Notes: generated from the sequence alone by a model not told the origin. 64,000 nucleotides of DNA from Sorangium aterium (GCF_028368935.1 NZ_JAQNDK010000005.1:434001-498000), one strand, 5' to 3'. Positions 36,792 through 50,537 are shown, numbered from the stretch's first letter. Numbers and translations are program-made.

Positions 36792-38461
36792 CCGCGCCGC
36801 CGCCAGCCGCGGACGAGGCGCGCGGCGGCGCTGCGGGGCCGGAGGAGCGCGCGCCTCAGAAGCGGCGCACGGTCGCGGGGAGGCTCCTCGCGAGCTACCT
36901 CGTGGTGCTCGCCGCCTTCGCGCTGACCGTCGGCTGGAGCGTCCAGGCGCTGCGGGCAGCTTCGCGCGACGCCCAGCTGCTGCGCGCCGGGTACGTCCCG
37001 CTGCTGCTCCGCATCGGCGAGGTCCTGGCCGAGCAGAACGTCTTCAACGCCCAGCTGAACCACATCACCGCCGCGAAGAACCCGGGGGACGTGCGCGAGT
37101 GGATCGAGACCGCGCGGCGGACCCGTCCGCTCGCGTTCTCGATCGTCAAGGACGCCGCCCGGGCGCTCGCCGGCGATGAGAAGGCGACCGGCGGGGACGC
37201 CCGCCTCGGGCAGACGGCCGCGTCGTCCGGCGTCCGCCGGTTCAGCGACGAGGTCGCGGCCGAGGTGGCGGCGATCGAGCGGCTCGTCGGCGCCAGCCCG
37301 GAGCGGTTCGCTCAGCTCTTCCAGGCGCTCGCCGTCGGCGACCGCGAGCTCGCCGAGCGCACGCGCGACGAGCTCGTCAAGCGGGAGGTCGAGGGCGCGC
37401 AGCGGCTGCGGGCGATCAGGAGCCGCGTCGAGGGGCAGATGCAGAGCCTCACCGACGAGGCGGAGCTGCGCGAGGAGCGCTCGATGCACCTGCTCCTCGG
37501 GCTGGGCGTGCTGACGCTCCTCGTCGGCGTGATGATGTCGCTGTACGCGCGGCGCGTGCTCGCCCCGCTGACCGCGGTCACCGAGCGGGCCAACGCCGTC
37601 GCGCGCGGCGACCTCACCCCGAAGCAGGCGCTCGCCACGAACGACGAGATCGGCGAGCTCGCGACGACGTTCGAGGACATGGTCGCCGCGATCCGCCGCG
37701 CGCGCGCCGAGCTCGTGAACGCCGAGCGGCTGGCGGCGATCGGGAAGATGGCCGCGCACGTCACGCACGAGATCAGGAACCCGCTGTCGTCGATCGGGCT
37801 GAACCTCGAGCTGCTCGAGGAGGAGGTGGCGCGCGCCTCCGCGGCGGACATGCCTGACGCCGAGCTGAGGCCCGTGATGAAGGAGTCGGCGCAGCTCGTC
37901 ACGGCCATCCGGGCCGAGGTGGACCGCCTGTCCCGCATCGCCGAGCAGTACCTCAGCGTCGCCCGCCGCCCCCGCCCGCGCCTGGAGCCAGAGCGGGTGG
38001 ACGACCTGGTGCAGGAGCTGGTGGCGTTCGTGAGGCCCGAGCTCGACCGCGCCGGCGTCGCGGTTCGCGTCGAGGTGGAAGAGGCGGGGCCCGAGATCCT
38101 CCTCGACGAGTCGCAGATCCGTCAGGCGCTCCTGAATTTGCTCCGCAACGCGCGCGAGGCGATGCCGAAGGGCGGCGAGATCGTCGTGAGCGTCAGCTTC
38201 TCGAGCGGCGCCGCGACCATCGCGGTCGACGACACGGGCCTCGGCGTGCCGGAGGAGCTGCGCGCGTCCATCTTCGACCCCTTCTTCACGACGAAGCAGC
38301 GCGGCACGGGGCTCGGGCTCGCGGTCACGCGGGACATCATCGAGGCGCACGGCGGCACGATCTCGTGCGAGCCGCGCGAGGCGGGGGGCACGCGGTTCCG
38401 GATCGCGCTGCCCGCCGGGCGCTCACCGGTCCAGGGCCGCGCCGCGGACGCGATGCTGTGA
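36788..38461 (+). CDS. Membrane sensor histidine kinase (HAMP, NtrB/AtoS-like)
   Basis: 557 aa from the ATG in ATGA with the Fe-S gene. TM1 lies at about residues 33-55 and TM2 at about 234-253, enclosing a 180-residue, mostly helical periplasmic domain. A HAMP domain (about 254-306, ending DEIGELATTFEDMV) precedes HisKA with H327 in HVTHEIRNPLSSIGLNLELL. The ATPase has LNLLRNAREAMPKGG, DDTGLGVP and GTGLGLAVTRDIIEAHGG. This type usually phosphorylates an NtrC-like regulator; none is nearby. Confidence 0.92.
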   Translation: MTAPPPAADEARGGAAGPEERAPQKRRTVAGRLLASYLVVLAAFALTVGWSVQALRAASRDAQLLRAGYVPLLLRIGEVLAEQNVFNAQLNHITAAKNPGDVREWIETARRTRPLAFSIVKDAARALAGDEKATGGDARLGQTAASSGVRRFSDEVAAEVAAIERLVGASPERFAQLFQALAVGDRELAERTRDELVKREVEGAQRLRAIRSRVEGQMQSLTDEAELREERSMHLLLGLGVLTLLVGVMMSLYARRVLAPLTAVTERANAVARGDLTPKQALATNDEIGELATTFEDMVAAIRRARAELVNAERLAAIGKMAAHVTHEIRNPLSSIGLNLELLEEEVARASAADMPDAELRPVMKESAQLVTAIRAEVDRLSRIAEQYLSVARRPRPRLEPERVDDLVQELVAFVRPELDRAGVAVRVEVEEAGPEILLDESQIRQALLNLLRNAREAMPKGGEIVVSVSFSSGAATIAVDDTGLGVPEELRASIFDPFFTTKQRGTGLGLAVTRDIIEAHGGTISCEPREAGGTRFRIALPAGRSPVQGRAADAML

Positions 38462-38534
38462 GCCGCTCCGGCCGCGGCTCGCTCGCGCGGCGGAGAGCGA
38501 GCCGCTCCGGCCGCGGCTCGCTCGCGCGGCGGAG
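38460..38534. repeat. Two tandem 39-bp repeats with hairpins between convergent genes
   Basis: A 35-bp identical unit starts at 38461 and 38500 (39-bp period). Each copy carries GAGCCGC-TCCGGCC-GCGGCTC, a perfect 7-bp hairpin (38460-38480 and 38499-38519), directly after the kinase stop. They may act as a bidirectional terminator pair. Confidence 0.6.
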
Positions 38535-38567
38535 CGCGGCACGTCCGACGCGGGGCCGCAGCGCGGA

Positions 38568-40130
<1,563 letters not shown>

Positions 40131-40147
40131 GCGCGCCCTCGCCCCAG

Positions 40148-40177
40148 AGTATCCTCCGCGCCGATGCGGAGGATCAA
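40148..40177 (-). promoter_or_regulatory. Kinase promoter with an inverted repeat filling the spacer
   Basis: Minus strand: -35 TTGATC (40177-40172), 18-nt spacer, -10 GATACT (40153-40148). A perfect 9-bp inverted repeat ATCCTCCGC-GCCGAT-GCGGAGGAT (40151-40174) covers the spacer and the inner edge of both hexamers. This is operator-like geometry. The -10 is 17 nt upstream of the TTG start. Confidence 0.5.
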
Positions 40178-40346
40178 ATTCTCCGGCGCGAACGAGGTGA
40201 TCCGACCGTAAGTCGCGGGCCGCGGTCGCTCTTCCCAGCGCCCAGCGCGGCGGAAGGGCCGCGGGATCGAGCTCTTCCGTGGGGTCTCCTCCCCTTCGCC
40301 GAGGGGCAGGCGCTGCCCCGTCGCGCGCGGCGTCCTCGCGTCGGTC

Positions 40347-40370
40347 GCAGGGGCACGGCCGCGCCCCTGC
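40347..40370 (-). terminator. Hairpin downstream of acs
   Basis: Perfect 8-bp stem GCAGGGGC/GCCCCTGC with an 8-nt loop, 13 nt past the acs stop on the minus strand; no T tract. Confidence 0.5.
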
Positions 40371-40383
40371 GCCGCCGCGGGGC

Positions 40384-42351
40384 TCACTCGTCTTCTTGCT
40401 GGCGGAGCTTCGCCATGACGCTCAGGTCCTCGAGCGTCGAGGTATCGCCGGTCAGCTCTCGACCAGCGGCGACGTCCTTCAGGAGCCGGCGCATGATCTT
40501 GCCGCTGCGGGTCTTCGGCAGGGCGTCCGCGAAGCGGATCGCGTCGGGGCGGGCGAACTTGCCGATCTCCTTGGCGACGTGCTCGCCGAGCTTCGCCTGG
40601 AGCTCCGGCCCGGCCGTCACCCCCGGCCGGAGCGAGACGAACACCACGAGCGCCTGTCCCTTGAGGTCGTCCGGGCGACCCACGGCGGCCGCCTCTGCGA
40701 CGGAGGGATGAGACACGAGCGCGCTCTCGATCTCGGCCGTCCCGATGCGGTGGCCGGCCACGTTCAGCACGTCGTCGATGCGACCGACGACCCAGAAGTA
40801 GCCGTCCTCGTCGCGGCGGGCGCCGTCGCCGGTGAAGTAGCAGCCCTCGACGTCGCTGAAGTACTGCTTCCGGAACCGCTCGTCGTCGCCCCACACCGTG
40901 CGCAGCATCGACGGCCACGCCTGCTTCAGGACGAGCAGCCCTCCCTCGCCCGCGGCGACGGGCTTGCCGTCCTTCGTCACGACCTCGGGCACGACGCCGA
41001 ACATCGGCAGCCCGGTCGATCCCGGCTTCGAGAACGACGCGCCGGGCAGCGTGGTCATCATGATCGAGCCCGTCTCCGTCTGCCACCAGGTGTCCACGAT
41101 CGGGCAGCGGCCGCCGCCGATGGTCCGGTGGTACCAGATCCACGCCTCGGGGTTGATCGGCTCGCCGACCGAGCCGAGGAGCCTGAGGCTCGACAGATCG
41201 CTCTTCGCGGGCCACTCGTCGCCCTGCCGCATGAAGGCGCGGATGGCCGTGGGGGCGGTGTAGAGGATGGTGACCCCGTGCTTCTCGATCAGCCGCCAGA
41301 AGCGGCCCCAGTCGGGGAAGTTCGGGGCGCCTTCGTACATGAGGCACGTCGCGCCGTTCGAGAGCGGGCCGTACACGATGTAGCTGTGGCCCGTCACCCA
41401 GCCGACGTCGGCGGTGCACCAGTAGATGTCGTCGTCGCGCAGATCGAAGACGTACTTCGTCGTGACGTGCGCGCCGACCAGGTAGCCGGCGGTCGTGTGG
41501 AGCACCCCCTTGGGTTTCCCGGTCGAGCCGCTCGTGTAGAGGATGAAGAGCGGGTGCTCGGCGTCGACGATCGTCGGCTCGCAGGCGGGGGCGGCCCCGG
41601 CGAGCAGGTCGTGCCAGAAGACGTCCCGGCCCTCCGTCATCTGCACATCGCAGCGCTCCTTGCCGAGGTGCTGGTACACGATGACGCGCGTCGCGCTCTT
41701 CGCCTCCGGCTGAGCGAGCGCCTTGTCGACGGTCGCCTTCAGCGGCACGACCTGCCCGCGCCGGTACGCGCCGTCCTGCGTGATGACGAGCTTGGCCTGG
41801 CTGTCGTGGATGCGGTCGCGGAGCGCGTCCGCGGCGAAGCCGCCGAACACCACGGTGTGCACCGCGCCGAGGCGCGCACAGGCGAGCATCGCCACGGCCA
41901 CCTCGGGGACCATGCCCATGTAGATCGCGACCCGGTCACCCTTCTCGATGCCCAGCCGCTTGAGCGCGTTGGCGAGCAGCAGCGTCTCGCGGTGGAGCTG
42001 GGCGTAGGTCAGCGTCCGCGTGGCGCCGTGCTCGCCTTCCCAGATGATGGCGGCCTTGTTCTTGGTGGCCGTCGTCAGGTGTCGATCGAGGCAGCTCTCC
42101 GTGACGTTGAGGGTGGCGCCGAGGAACCACTTGGCGTGCGGCAGGGACCAGTCGCTGGTCGTGGTCCACGGCGTGCGGAACACGAGGTCGCTCACCTCCC
42201 GGCGCCAGAACGCGTCCGGCTGCTCGATGCTCTCGCGGTAGAGCGCCTCGTAGGTCGCCTGCGCGCCGACGCGCGCACGACGCGAGAACTCGGCCGGCGG
42301 CTCGAACCGGCGCGTCTCCTTGAGCAACGACGTGATGGCATCCTGCGACAT
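40384..42351 (-). CDS. acs: Acetyl-CoA synthetase
   Basis: 655 aa from ATG 42351 ([19 protein letters not shown]). The in-frame upstream extension is encoded by the 36-bp repeats and is rejected. AMP-forming signatures: [24 protein letters not shown] (P-loop), [71 protein letters not shown] and the C-terminal [14 protein letters not shown] with the catalytic, acetylatable Lys. It activates acetate to acetyl-CoA (EC 6.2.1.1). Confidence 0.97.
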   Translation of the reverse strand: MSQDAITSLLKETRRFEPPAEFSRRARVGAQATYEALYRESIEQPDAFWRREVSDLVFRTPWTTTSDWSLPHAKWFLGATLNVTESCLDRHLTTATKNKAAIIWEGEHGATRTLTYAQLHRETLLLANALKRLGIEKGDRVAIYMGMVPEVAVAMLACARLGAVHTVVFGGFAADALRDRIHDSQAKLVITQDGAYRRGQVVPLKATVDKALAQPEAKSATRVIVYQHLGKERCDVQMTEGRDVFWHDLLAGAAPACEPTIVDAEHPLFILYTSGSTGKPKGVLHTTAGYLVGAHVTTKYVFDLRDDDIYWCTADVGWVTGHSYIVYGPLSNGATCLMYEGAPNFPDWGRFWRLIEKHGVTILYTAPTAIRAFMRQGDEWPAKSDLSSLRLLGSVGEPINPEAWIWYHRTIGGGRCPIVDTWWQTETGSIMMTTLPGASFSKPGSTGLPMFGVVPEVVTKDGKPVAAGEGGLLVLKQAWPSMLRTVWGDDERFRKQYFSDVEGCYFTGDGARRDEDGYFWVVGRIDDVLNVAGHRIGTAEIESALVSHPSVAEAAAVGRPDDLKGQALVVFVSLRPGVTAGPELQAKLGEHVAKEIGKFARPDAIRFADALPKTRSGKIMRRLLKDVAAGRELTGDTSTLEDLSVMAKLRQQEDE

Positions 42352-42363
42352 GGCACCCCTTGA

Positions 42364-42541
42364 GGGGACGGCGGCAGCCGATCCCCGGCTGACGTTGAAG
42401 GGGACGGCGGCAGCCGATCCCCGGCTGACGTTGAAGGGGACGGCGGCAGCCGATCCCCGGCCAATGTTGAAGGGGACGGCGCAAGCCGATCCCCGGCCAA
42501 TGTTGAAGAGGACGGCGGCAGCCGATCCCCGGCCCATGCTC
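42364..42541. repeat. Five tandem 36-bp repeats in the acs leader
   Basis: Copies start at 42364, 42400, 42436, 42472 and 42508. The unit begins GGGGACGGCGGCAGCCGATC and ends with a variable GACGTTGAA/CAATGTTGAA part; copies 4 and 5 have a few changes. In each, GGGGA...TCCCC flanks an inner CGGC/GCCG pairing, so the acs transcript could form five successive hairpins. There are no unique spacers, so this is not a CRISPR array. Confidence 0.9.
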
Positions 42542-42591
42542 CCCGCTGGAGAGCGCGGCGAACCCTCTACGACTCACCGCGAGGGCGTGCG

Positions 42592-42619
42592 AGGATACAT
42601 CCGTCAAGCGGCAGAACAA
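42592..42619 (-). promoter_or_regulatory. Candidate acs promoter upstream of the repeats
   Basis: Minus strand: TTGTTC (42619-42614), 16-nt spacer, TATCCT (42597-42592). It would give a leader of roughly 235 nt containing all five repeats. Confidence 0.45.
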
Positions 42620-42654
42620 GGATGGAACGAGCGGCCGAGATCGGCAGAGGCTGA

Positions 42655-43887
42655 TCACCAGAACGCATAGCCGGCGTGCAAGCTGCCCCCCAGCTGCAGC
42701 AGCACGGCCGAGTAGAGCGTGGCGTCGTCCTGATCGCTGTTCTTGTAGCTGATGCCACGCGACGACTGGAAGTAGCTGTCGAGCGAGAACCCGAGGAGCA
42801 CGCCCCCGAGGTCCAGCTCGACGCCCACCTCGGAGAACACGAACGCGTTCACCCCGGCGGCCTTCTGGCACAGGCCATTGCAGATATCTCCCGCCGGCGT
42901 CTTGATGCTGTCGAACTTCACGGAATCGTAGGTGAGACCGCCCCCGATCGAGCCCACGAACCGCCAGGTCTGCCCAGGGGTCATCAGGCGGACGTTCAGC
43001 CCGAGGCGCGTCGAGCCGAGCGTGTAACTGGCGTTCGGGTAGGCGGGGTCGTCCGAGCCGGTCGCGATGTTCGCGTACTGGAGCATCACGTCGAACGCCG
43101 CGGGGGTGTTCACGCGGTATCCCACCCGGATCGAGCCAGCTCCGCCGCTGTTCGCCTCCGGCGCCGGGAAGGCTCGCGGGTGGCTGAGCGGCCAGAGCAA
43201 CGACGCGGCGCCGATCACATAGTAGCCCTGCGGCGGGAGCGAGAGGGGCACCGGCTTCGGCGGAGGGGGCAGGGGCGGCGTGAACGGCTGCGGCGCCGGG
43301 GTCGCGGGGGCTCTGTCCGGGACCAGCGCGAGCTTCACCTTCTTGTCGCGCTCGCCGCTCGCCACGGTGACGCTCTCCTCGGCGCTCGCGTGCCCCTCGG
43401 CTCGCGCGCCGATGCGGTGCACCCCCGGCCCGAGCTCCACGACCCGCGTCCCGGAGGACGAGGGGGGCTGTTCCTCGCCGTCGATGATCAGCGTCGCGGT
43501 CTGTGGGCTGAGCTCGATCGTGAGATGGGCGAGGAGCGCGCGCATCTCCTCGATGGCGCTGCGCGCCGTCTTCTCGTCGCCCTCATCCATCGTGTCGCGG
43601 TGCTCCGCGAGCGCGCGCTCGAGCGCCGCGATGGCCCTCGGGTAGTTGAAGAGGGCCTTCTCCGCGAGCGCGATGTTGAACAGCGGGCTGGCCTTCGGCT
43701 TCTCCTTGTAGGCCGCCTCGAACTCGACGACCGCGGCCCGGTAGTTCCTGTCCTGGAACAGCTTGATGCCGTTCTCCATGTGCTGCCGGTACGGTTCGAC
43801 CTGCGCGAGCGCCGGCGAGAGCTGCATGGTCAGGCCGAGCGTCGCCGCGCAGAGCGCCAGCGTGAGTCGTCCGTGTGATCTGCCCAA
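42655..43887 (-). CDS. TPR-PEGA-barrel outer-membrane-type protein
   Basis: 410 aa from a TTG at 43887, 7 nt after the kinase gene, so it belongs to that operon. A signal peptide (LTLALCAATLGLTMQLSPALAQ) is followed by TPR-like helices (KLFQDRNYRAAVVEFEAAYKEKPKASPLFNIALAEKAL) at about 40-115. A PEGA-like beta module follows (ATLIIDGEEQPPSSSGTRVVELGPGVHRIGARAEGH). After a Pro-rich linker come about 180 residues of barrel-like strands ending in aromatic residues (HAGYAFW). I infer an outer-membrane-associated protein; function unknown. Confidence 0.75.
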   Translation of the reverse strand: MGRSHGRLTLALCAATLGLTMQLSPALAQVEPYRQHMENGIKLFQDRNYRAAVVEFEAAYKEKPKASPLFNIALAEKALFNYPRAIAALERALAEHRDTMDEGDEKTARSAIEEMRALLAHLTIELSPQTATLIIDGEEQPPSSSGTRVVELGPGVHRIGARAEGHASAEESVTVASGERDKKVKLALVPDRAPATPAPQPFTPPLPPPPKPVPLSLPPQGYYVIGAASLLWPLSHPRAFPAPEANSGGAGSIRVGYRVNTPAAFDVMLQYANIATGSDDPAYPNASYTLGSTRLGLNVRLMTPGQTWRFVGSIGGGLTYDSVKFDSIKTPAGDICNGLCQKAAGVNAFVFSEVGVELDLGGVLLGFSLDSYFQSSRGISYKNSDQDDATLYSAVLLQLGGSLHAGYAFW

Positions 43888-43894
43888 TCCCGCC

Positions 43895-45553
43895 TCAGTC
43901 GACCTTGAGCTGCAAACCAGCCGCGACCCCCGCCGGCTTCGGCGTCGCGACCGCCGGGGTGGCCTGCGCCGGACCGGCGGCCTTCGCCCCGGCGCCCGCG
44001 CCCTTGGGGCGCGCCGCGAAGGGGAGCGTCGTCGCCTTCTTCGTGATCGGCTCGGCCTTGGGCGCCGGGGCGGGCGCGACGGGCGCCGCAGTCGTGGCCT
44101 CGGCCGGAGGCGGCGCCGGGGTCACGGCCGCCGGCAGCGGGTGGAGCAGGACATCGATCGGGGCGTTGCCGTCCTGGAGCGTCACCTCTTTGTCCACGGC
44201 CGTGTAGCCGGAGGCCTCGATGCGCACACGCTTCGTCTCGCCTGTGCGGCCGCGCAGCGTGCGGTCGGCCAGCGCCACGCCGTCGACGGTGAACAGGGCG
44301 CCTTCGGCGTTCGTCCGGAGCTCGACGGAGACCTGGGTGGGCAGCGCGGGCGCGATGGCTGCCGTGCCCGCGTCCGGCGAGCGGCGCGCGTGAAGGACCG
44401 CGCCGGCGAGCCCGCCAATGAGCGCGACCAGCGCCCCCGCGGCGAACGCGAGCCGCCGCGGGCCGCGCGCGCCCGTGTGCCCGCTGCTCGACCAGCCCAC
44501 CTTCGAGCCGCTCCCGTGCACCTCGAGCGTCGGATCCAGCCCGATGCTGGGATCCCCCGGCGTCTGCTGCCTCGCCGGCGTCTGCCCGAGGGCGCCGGGA
44601 GCGCTCGTCGTGTGCGCCCCGAGCTCGTCGCTCGAGCTGCGCCGTGACGCGAGGAGCCCGCCGGCGCCGGCGGCCAGGGCGTCCAGGAAATCTCGCGCGG
44701 AGGAGAACCTCGCGTCCCTGTCCCGCGTGAGCGCCTTGGCGATCACGCGCGCGATCGGCTCGGGGACGGCCGGGTTGCTCATCCGCACATCCAGGGCGTC
44801 CTTCATGCAGATGTTGACGATCACCTGCTCGTACGAGCCGCCGCTGTGCGGCGGGTGCCCGGTGAGACACTCGTAGAGGATCGCGCCGACGGCCCAGAGA
44901 TCGGTCCTGCCGTCCACGTCGGGCAGCGCCTGCGCCTGCTCCGGCGACATGTAGAACGGCGTTCCGAGCACCGTGCCCTGCCGGGTCAACGTGTGGGCCG
45001 GAGCGCCGTCGGCGCGGCGCACCTTCGAGATGCCGAAGTCCAGGATCTTGGCGAAGTTCGGGTCGTCGTCGCGGTCGACAAGGAAGACGTTGTCCGGCTT
45101 GAGGTCGCGGTGGACGATGCCCGCCTCGTGGGCGCGGTGGAGGCCGCGGAGGAGCTGCGCGGTCACGTGGAGCGCCTCGCCGAGGTCGAGCCTGCCGCAG
45201 CGCCGGATGCGGTGGCCCAGGTCCTCGCCGCGGAGCAGCTCCATGACGAGGAAGGGGATGTCGTCGGCGAAGCCGGCGTCGAAGATCTCGACGATGTGCG
45301 CGCTCTCGACGGCGCTCGCCGCCTGCGCCTCGCGGTGGAACCGGGCGACCGCGTCCTTGTTCTGCGCGAGATCGGCGTCGACGAACTTCATCGCGACGCG
45401 CTTCCCGATGGCGGTGTTCACCGCCTCGTAGACCACGCCCATCCCGCCACGCCCGATCGTCCGTACGATTTCGTACTTCTGAACCCGCTTTCCGACGAGC
45501 GCCCCCTCGACCGGCTGGGTCGCTGCGGCGGTGGTGTCGGTGCTGCTAGGCAT
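43895..45553 (-). CDS. Serine/threonine protein kinase with membrane segment and PEGA domain
   Basis: 552 aa from ATG 45553. Kinase: GRGGMGVVYEAVN, AMKFV with Lys56, HRDLKPDN with Asp150, DFG Asp172, YMSPEQA. A Ser/Gly linker leads to one membrane helix (LAFAAGALVALIGGLAGAVLHAR, about 366-388). The outer part has a PEGA-like module (VSVELRTNAEGALFTVDGVALADRTLRGRTGETKRVRIEASGYTAVDKEV) and an Ala/Pro tail. Kinase inside, PEGA outside is the common myxobacterial sensor layout. Co-operonic with the TPR-PEGA-barrel gene. Confidence 0.92.
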   Translation of the reverse strand: MPSSTDTTAAATQPVEGALVGKRVQKYEIVRTIGRGGMGVVYEAVNTAIGKRVAMKFVDADLAQNKDAVARFHREAQAASAVESAHIVEIFDAGFADDIPFLVMELLRGEDLGHRIRRCGRLDLGEALHVTAQLLRGLHRAHEAGIVHRDLKPDNVFLVDRDDDPNFAKILDFGISKVRRADGAPAHTLTRQGTVLGTPFYMSPEQAQALPDVDGRTDLWAVGAILYECLTGHPPHSGGSYEQVIVNICMKDALDVRMSNPAVPEPIARVIAKALTRDRDARFSSARDFLDALAAGAGGLLASRRSSSDELGAHTTSAPGALGQTPARQQTPGDPSIGLDPTLEVHGSGSKVGWSSSGHTGARGPRRLAFAAGALVALIGGLAGAVLHARRSPDAGTAAIAPALPTQVSVELRTNAEGALFTVDGVALADRTLRGRTGETKRVRIEASGYTAVDKEVTLQDGNAPIDVLLHPLPAAVTPAPPPAEATTAAPVAPAPAPKAEPITKKATTLPFAARPKGAGAGAKAAGPAQATPAVATPKPAGVAAGLQLKVD

Positions 45554-45743
45554 GGCGGTTCGACGTGGGGGAAGCGGACGAAGCCCGTGAAGCCCTTTGG
45601 ACGAACCGCATCAAAGAAAGCTGCGCCCCGTCCCCGCGCGGCAGCTTATCACCTCCTCACGCCGGGGTGCACCTTCGCCGGCGGGGCCCCAGGGGTGCGT
45701 CCGACGAGGATTCTCCGCCGTACCTCAGGCACCTTCATCCACC

Positions 45744-46043
45744 TCAGCGCGGCATGGGAGGTGCGTCCGCGCTCGGCGCCTCACCGAGGCGCGGATCGAG
45801 CCCCCCCTCCTTGTCGAGGGCCGAGAGGTCGCTGAATCCGCCGATGCTGGCTCCATTGATGAAGATCTGAGGGACCGTCCGCTGCCCGGAGGCCTTGACC
45901 AACCAGGCGCGGAGGTCATCGCGGTTCTCCACGTTGATCTCCGTGAAGCGCGCCTGCTTCTGCGTCAGCAGGCGCTTCGCCATGGCGCAGTAAGGGCAGT
46001 AGTCGGTGACGTAGATGGTGACTTCGGCTGCTTGCATGGGCAT
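45744..46043 (-). CDS. grxC: Glutaredoxin 3-type protein
   Basis: 99 aa from ATG 46043 with GAGGACGAG upstream. Active site CPYC in VTDYCPYCAMAKRLL, cis-Pro in TVPQIFING and GGFSDLSAL for glutathione binding. Reduces disulfides with glutathione. The C-terminus has an extra 15 residues (LDPRLGEAPSADAPPMPR) compared with typical short glutaredoxins. Confidence 0.92.
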   Translation of the reverse strand: MPMQAAEVTIYVTDYCPYCAMAKRLLTQKQARFTEINVENRDDLRAWLVKASGQRTVPQIFINGASIGGFSDLSALDKEGGLDPRLGEAPSADAPPMPR

Positions 46044-46117
46044 CTCGTCCTCTTTCCTTTCCCGGGCAGGCCAAAGATGCAAGCGCACAGGGCTCCACCT
46101 TGCGGTAGGCTGCGCGC

Positions 46118-48733
<2,616 letters not shown>

Positions 48734-48908
48734 GGGCGAAAAGGCGGTGGGCGAGCGGCGAGCGGCGAGCGGCGAGCGCGACCCGCGCCGCGACCGGGCG
48801 CGCGGCCCGGGCTGCGCTCTGCCCGGAGCTTTCCAGGGCCCTGCCCACGCCCGGAGGCCGGGGACGTCGCTCCAGGCGAAGAACCAGGGCGACGCCGCTG
48901 CGAACCAC

Positions 48909-48973
48909 TTGCCAAGCCGGAGAAGGTCCGTATACTGCCGCTCCCTCGCCCACCGGGCCCTCCGATCGAGGGC
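48909..48973 (+). promoter_or_regulatory. Promoter and leader hairpin of rplU-rpmA
   Basis: TTGCCA (48909-48914), 16-nt spacer, TATACT (48931-48936): the best -10 in the window. The leader, about 85 nt, contains GCCCTC-CGATC-GAGGGC (48957-48973), a 6-bp hairpin. Upstream, 48751-48778 is four tandem copies of GCGAGCG. Confidence 0.65.
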
Positions 48974-49028
48974 TATCTGCGTGGCGTATGGCGAGGGATC
49001 GCGGTCCCCAGGTTGAGGAAGACGCACC

Positions 49029-49337
49029 ATGTACGCGGTCATCAAGACGGGCGGCAAGCAGTATCGGGTCGCCGAAGGTCAGAAGCTCCGGGTTGAGAAG
49101 CTTGTCGGCAATGCGGGTGACAAGGTCACCTTCAGCGAGGTGCTCCTCGTCGGCGGTGACTCTCCCAAGATTGGCAAGCCCCTCGTGAGCGGCGCCTCTG
49201 TCGCTGCCGAGATCACCGGGCAGGACCGCGGCAAGAAGATCGTGGTCTTCAAGTTCAGGCGCCGGAAGAACTACCGCCGCAAGAACGGCCACCGCCAGCC
49301 GTACACCGAGCTCAAGATCACCGGCATCACCGCCTAG
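49029..49337 (+). CDS. rplU: 50S ribosomal protein L21
   Basis: 102 aa, standard length. [25 protein letters not shown] and [24 protein letters not shown] are diagnostic. It has its own promoter and leads a two-gene unit with rpmA. Confidence 0.97.
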   Translation: MYAVIKTGGKQYRVAEGQKLRVEKLVGNAGDKVTFSEVLLVGGDSPKIGKPLVSGASVAAEITGQDRGKKIVVFKFRRRKNYRRKNGHRQPYTELKITGITA

Positions 49338-49351
49338 CAGGAGAAGCAGAG

Positions 49352-49609
49352 ATGGCTCACAAAAAAGGCGGCGGCTCCTCCAGGAACGGCCGCGACTCAA
49401 GCGCACAGCGCCGTGGGGTGAAGGTGTATGCCGGGGCGCCCGTGCGCGCTGGCAACATCCTGGTCCGGCAGGTCGGCTCCTCGATCCACGCCGGCCACAA
49501 CGTCGGCACCGGCCGCGACTTCACGCTCTTCGCCCTCGTCGACGGCGTCGTCACGTACGAGTGGAAGTCCAACACCAAGAAGCAGGTGTCGGTCTACCCG
49601 GCTTCCTGA
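49352..49609 (+). CDS. rpmA: 50S ribosomal protein L27
   Basis: 85 aa. [28 protein letters not shown] and [28 protein letters not shown] define L27. No extra N-terminal cleavage peptide is seen, unlike Firmicutes. obgE, often next, is replaced here by a phosphatase gene. Confidence 0.97.
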   Translation: MAHKKGGGSSRNGRDSSAQRRGVKVYAGAPVRAGNILVRQVGSSIHAGHNVGTGRDFTLFALVDGVVTYEWKSNTKKQVSVYPAS

Positions 49610-49694
49610 GCCTTCCTCACCGGGAGGGCGTCCTGATCCGTTCCATCCAGTCCCGCCTGCTGCGCTCCACGCGCTGCCGAGCTACTCGAGCGCG

Positions 49695-50537
49695 GTGACG
49701 ACCTACAAGCTTCTCGCCCTCGACGTCGACGGGACCCTCGTCCGTCGTGATGGGTCCATCCACGACGAGGACCTCCGCGCCATCCAGCGCCTCCAGGGCG
49801 CCGGCGTCCCGGTCTCGATCGCGACCGGGCGTCTGTACTCGGGGACGCGCGAGGTCGCGCGCCGGATCGGCGTGGTCGGCCCCATCGCGTGCGTCGACGG
49901 CAGCCACATCGTGCACACCGAGGGCGACGCGCACCTGTACTCGCGCACGATCTCCGGCGCCGAGGCGGCCCTCCTGCGCTCGATCACCGAGCGGCACGCG
50001 ACGGCGTCGTTTCTGTTCGCGCAGGACAGCATCGTCCACGACGCGACCGGCGCGCCGCACGTCCACTATGTCCGGGGCTGGTCGCCCGCCATCGCCGAGG
50101 TCGATCGCGTCTCGTCGCACCCGTACTGGGAGCACGAGCATGGCCTGCTCGCGCTCGTGGCGCTCGGGACCGAGCTCCAGGTCGCGGCGGCCGTCGAGGA
50201 GGTCCGGTCCGAGCTCGGTGAAGCGGCCTTCGTCGTCTCGTTCCCCCTCATGCGCGACGACCAGACGAGCCTCTTCGCGATGATGGTCCGGGCCGCTGGG
50301 CCGACGAAGGGGACCGCGATCGCGTGGCTCGCGGAGCACCACGGCTGCGAGCTGTCGGACGTGGTCGTCGTCGGCGACTGGCTCAACGACGTGCCGATGT
50401 TCGAGGTCGCGGGGCGGTCGTTCGCCATGGCGCAGGCGCCCGAGCCTGTGAAGCAGGCGGCGACGGACCGCCTCAAGGCCGACGGCCTGGTGGGCGGCGG
50501 CATCGCCGAAGCCATCCGCCGCGCCTTCGGTCGCTGA
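49695..50537 (+). CDS. Cof-type HAD-superfamily phosphatase
   Basis: 280 aa from a GTG at 49695, immediately before the first strand (VTTYKLLALDVDGTLV). HAD motif I is DVDGTL with nucleophile Asp10 and acid Asp12, motif II SIATGR, motif III Lys in GPTKGTAIAWL, motif IV VVVGDWLNDVPMF. The cap inserted between motifs II and III is of the C2 (Cof/YbiV) type. Such enzymes act on sugar or cofactor phosphates; substrate not determinable. Confidence 0.9.
   Translation: MTTYKLLALDVDGTLVRRDGSIHDEDLRAIQRLQGAGVPVSIATGRLYSGTREVARRIGVVGPIACVDGSHIVHTEGDAHLYSRTISGAEAALLRSITERHATASFLFAQDSIVHDATGAPHVHYVRGWSPAIAEVDRVSSHPYWEHEHGLLALVALGTELQVAAAVEEVRSELGEAAFVVSFPLMRDDQTSLFAMMVRAAGPTKGTAIAWLAEHHGCELSDVVVVGDWLNDVPMFEVAGRSFAMAQAPEPVKQAATDRLKADGLVGGGIAEAIRRAFGR

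Noticed and set aside
42352-42537. N-terminal extension of acetyl-CoA synthetase through the repeats
   Set aside because: The extra peptide is only the translated 36-bp repeat; [16 protein letters not shown] is the family start.
42364-42541. Regular 36-bp repeats as a CRISPR array
   Set aside because: Units are directly tandem with no unique spacers and no cas genes nearby.
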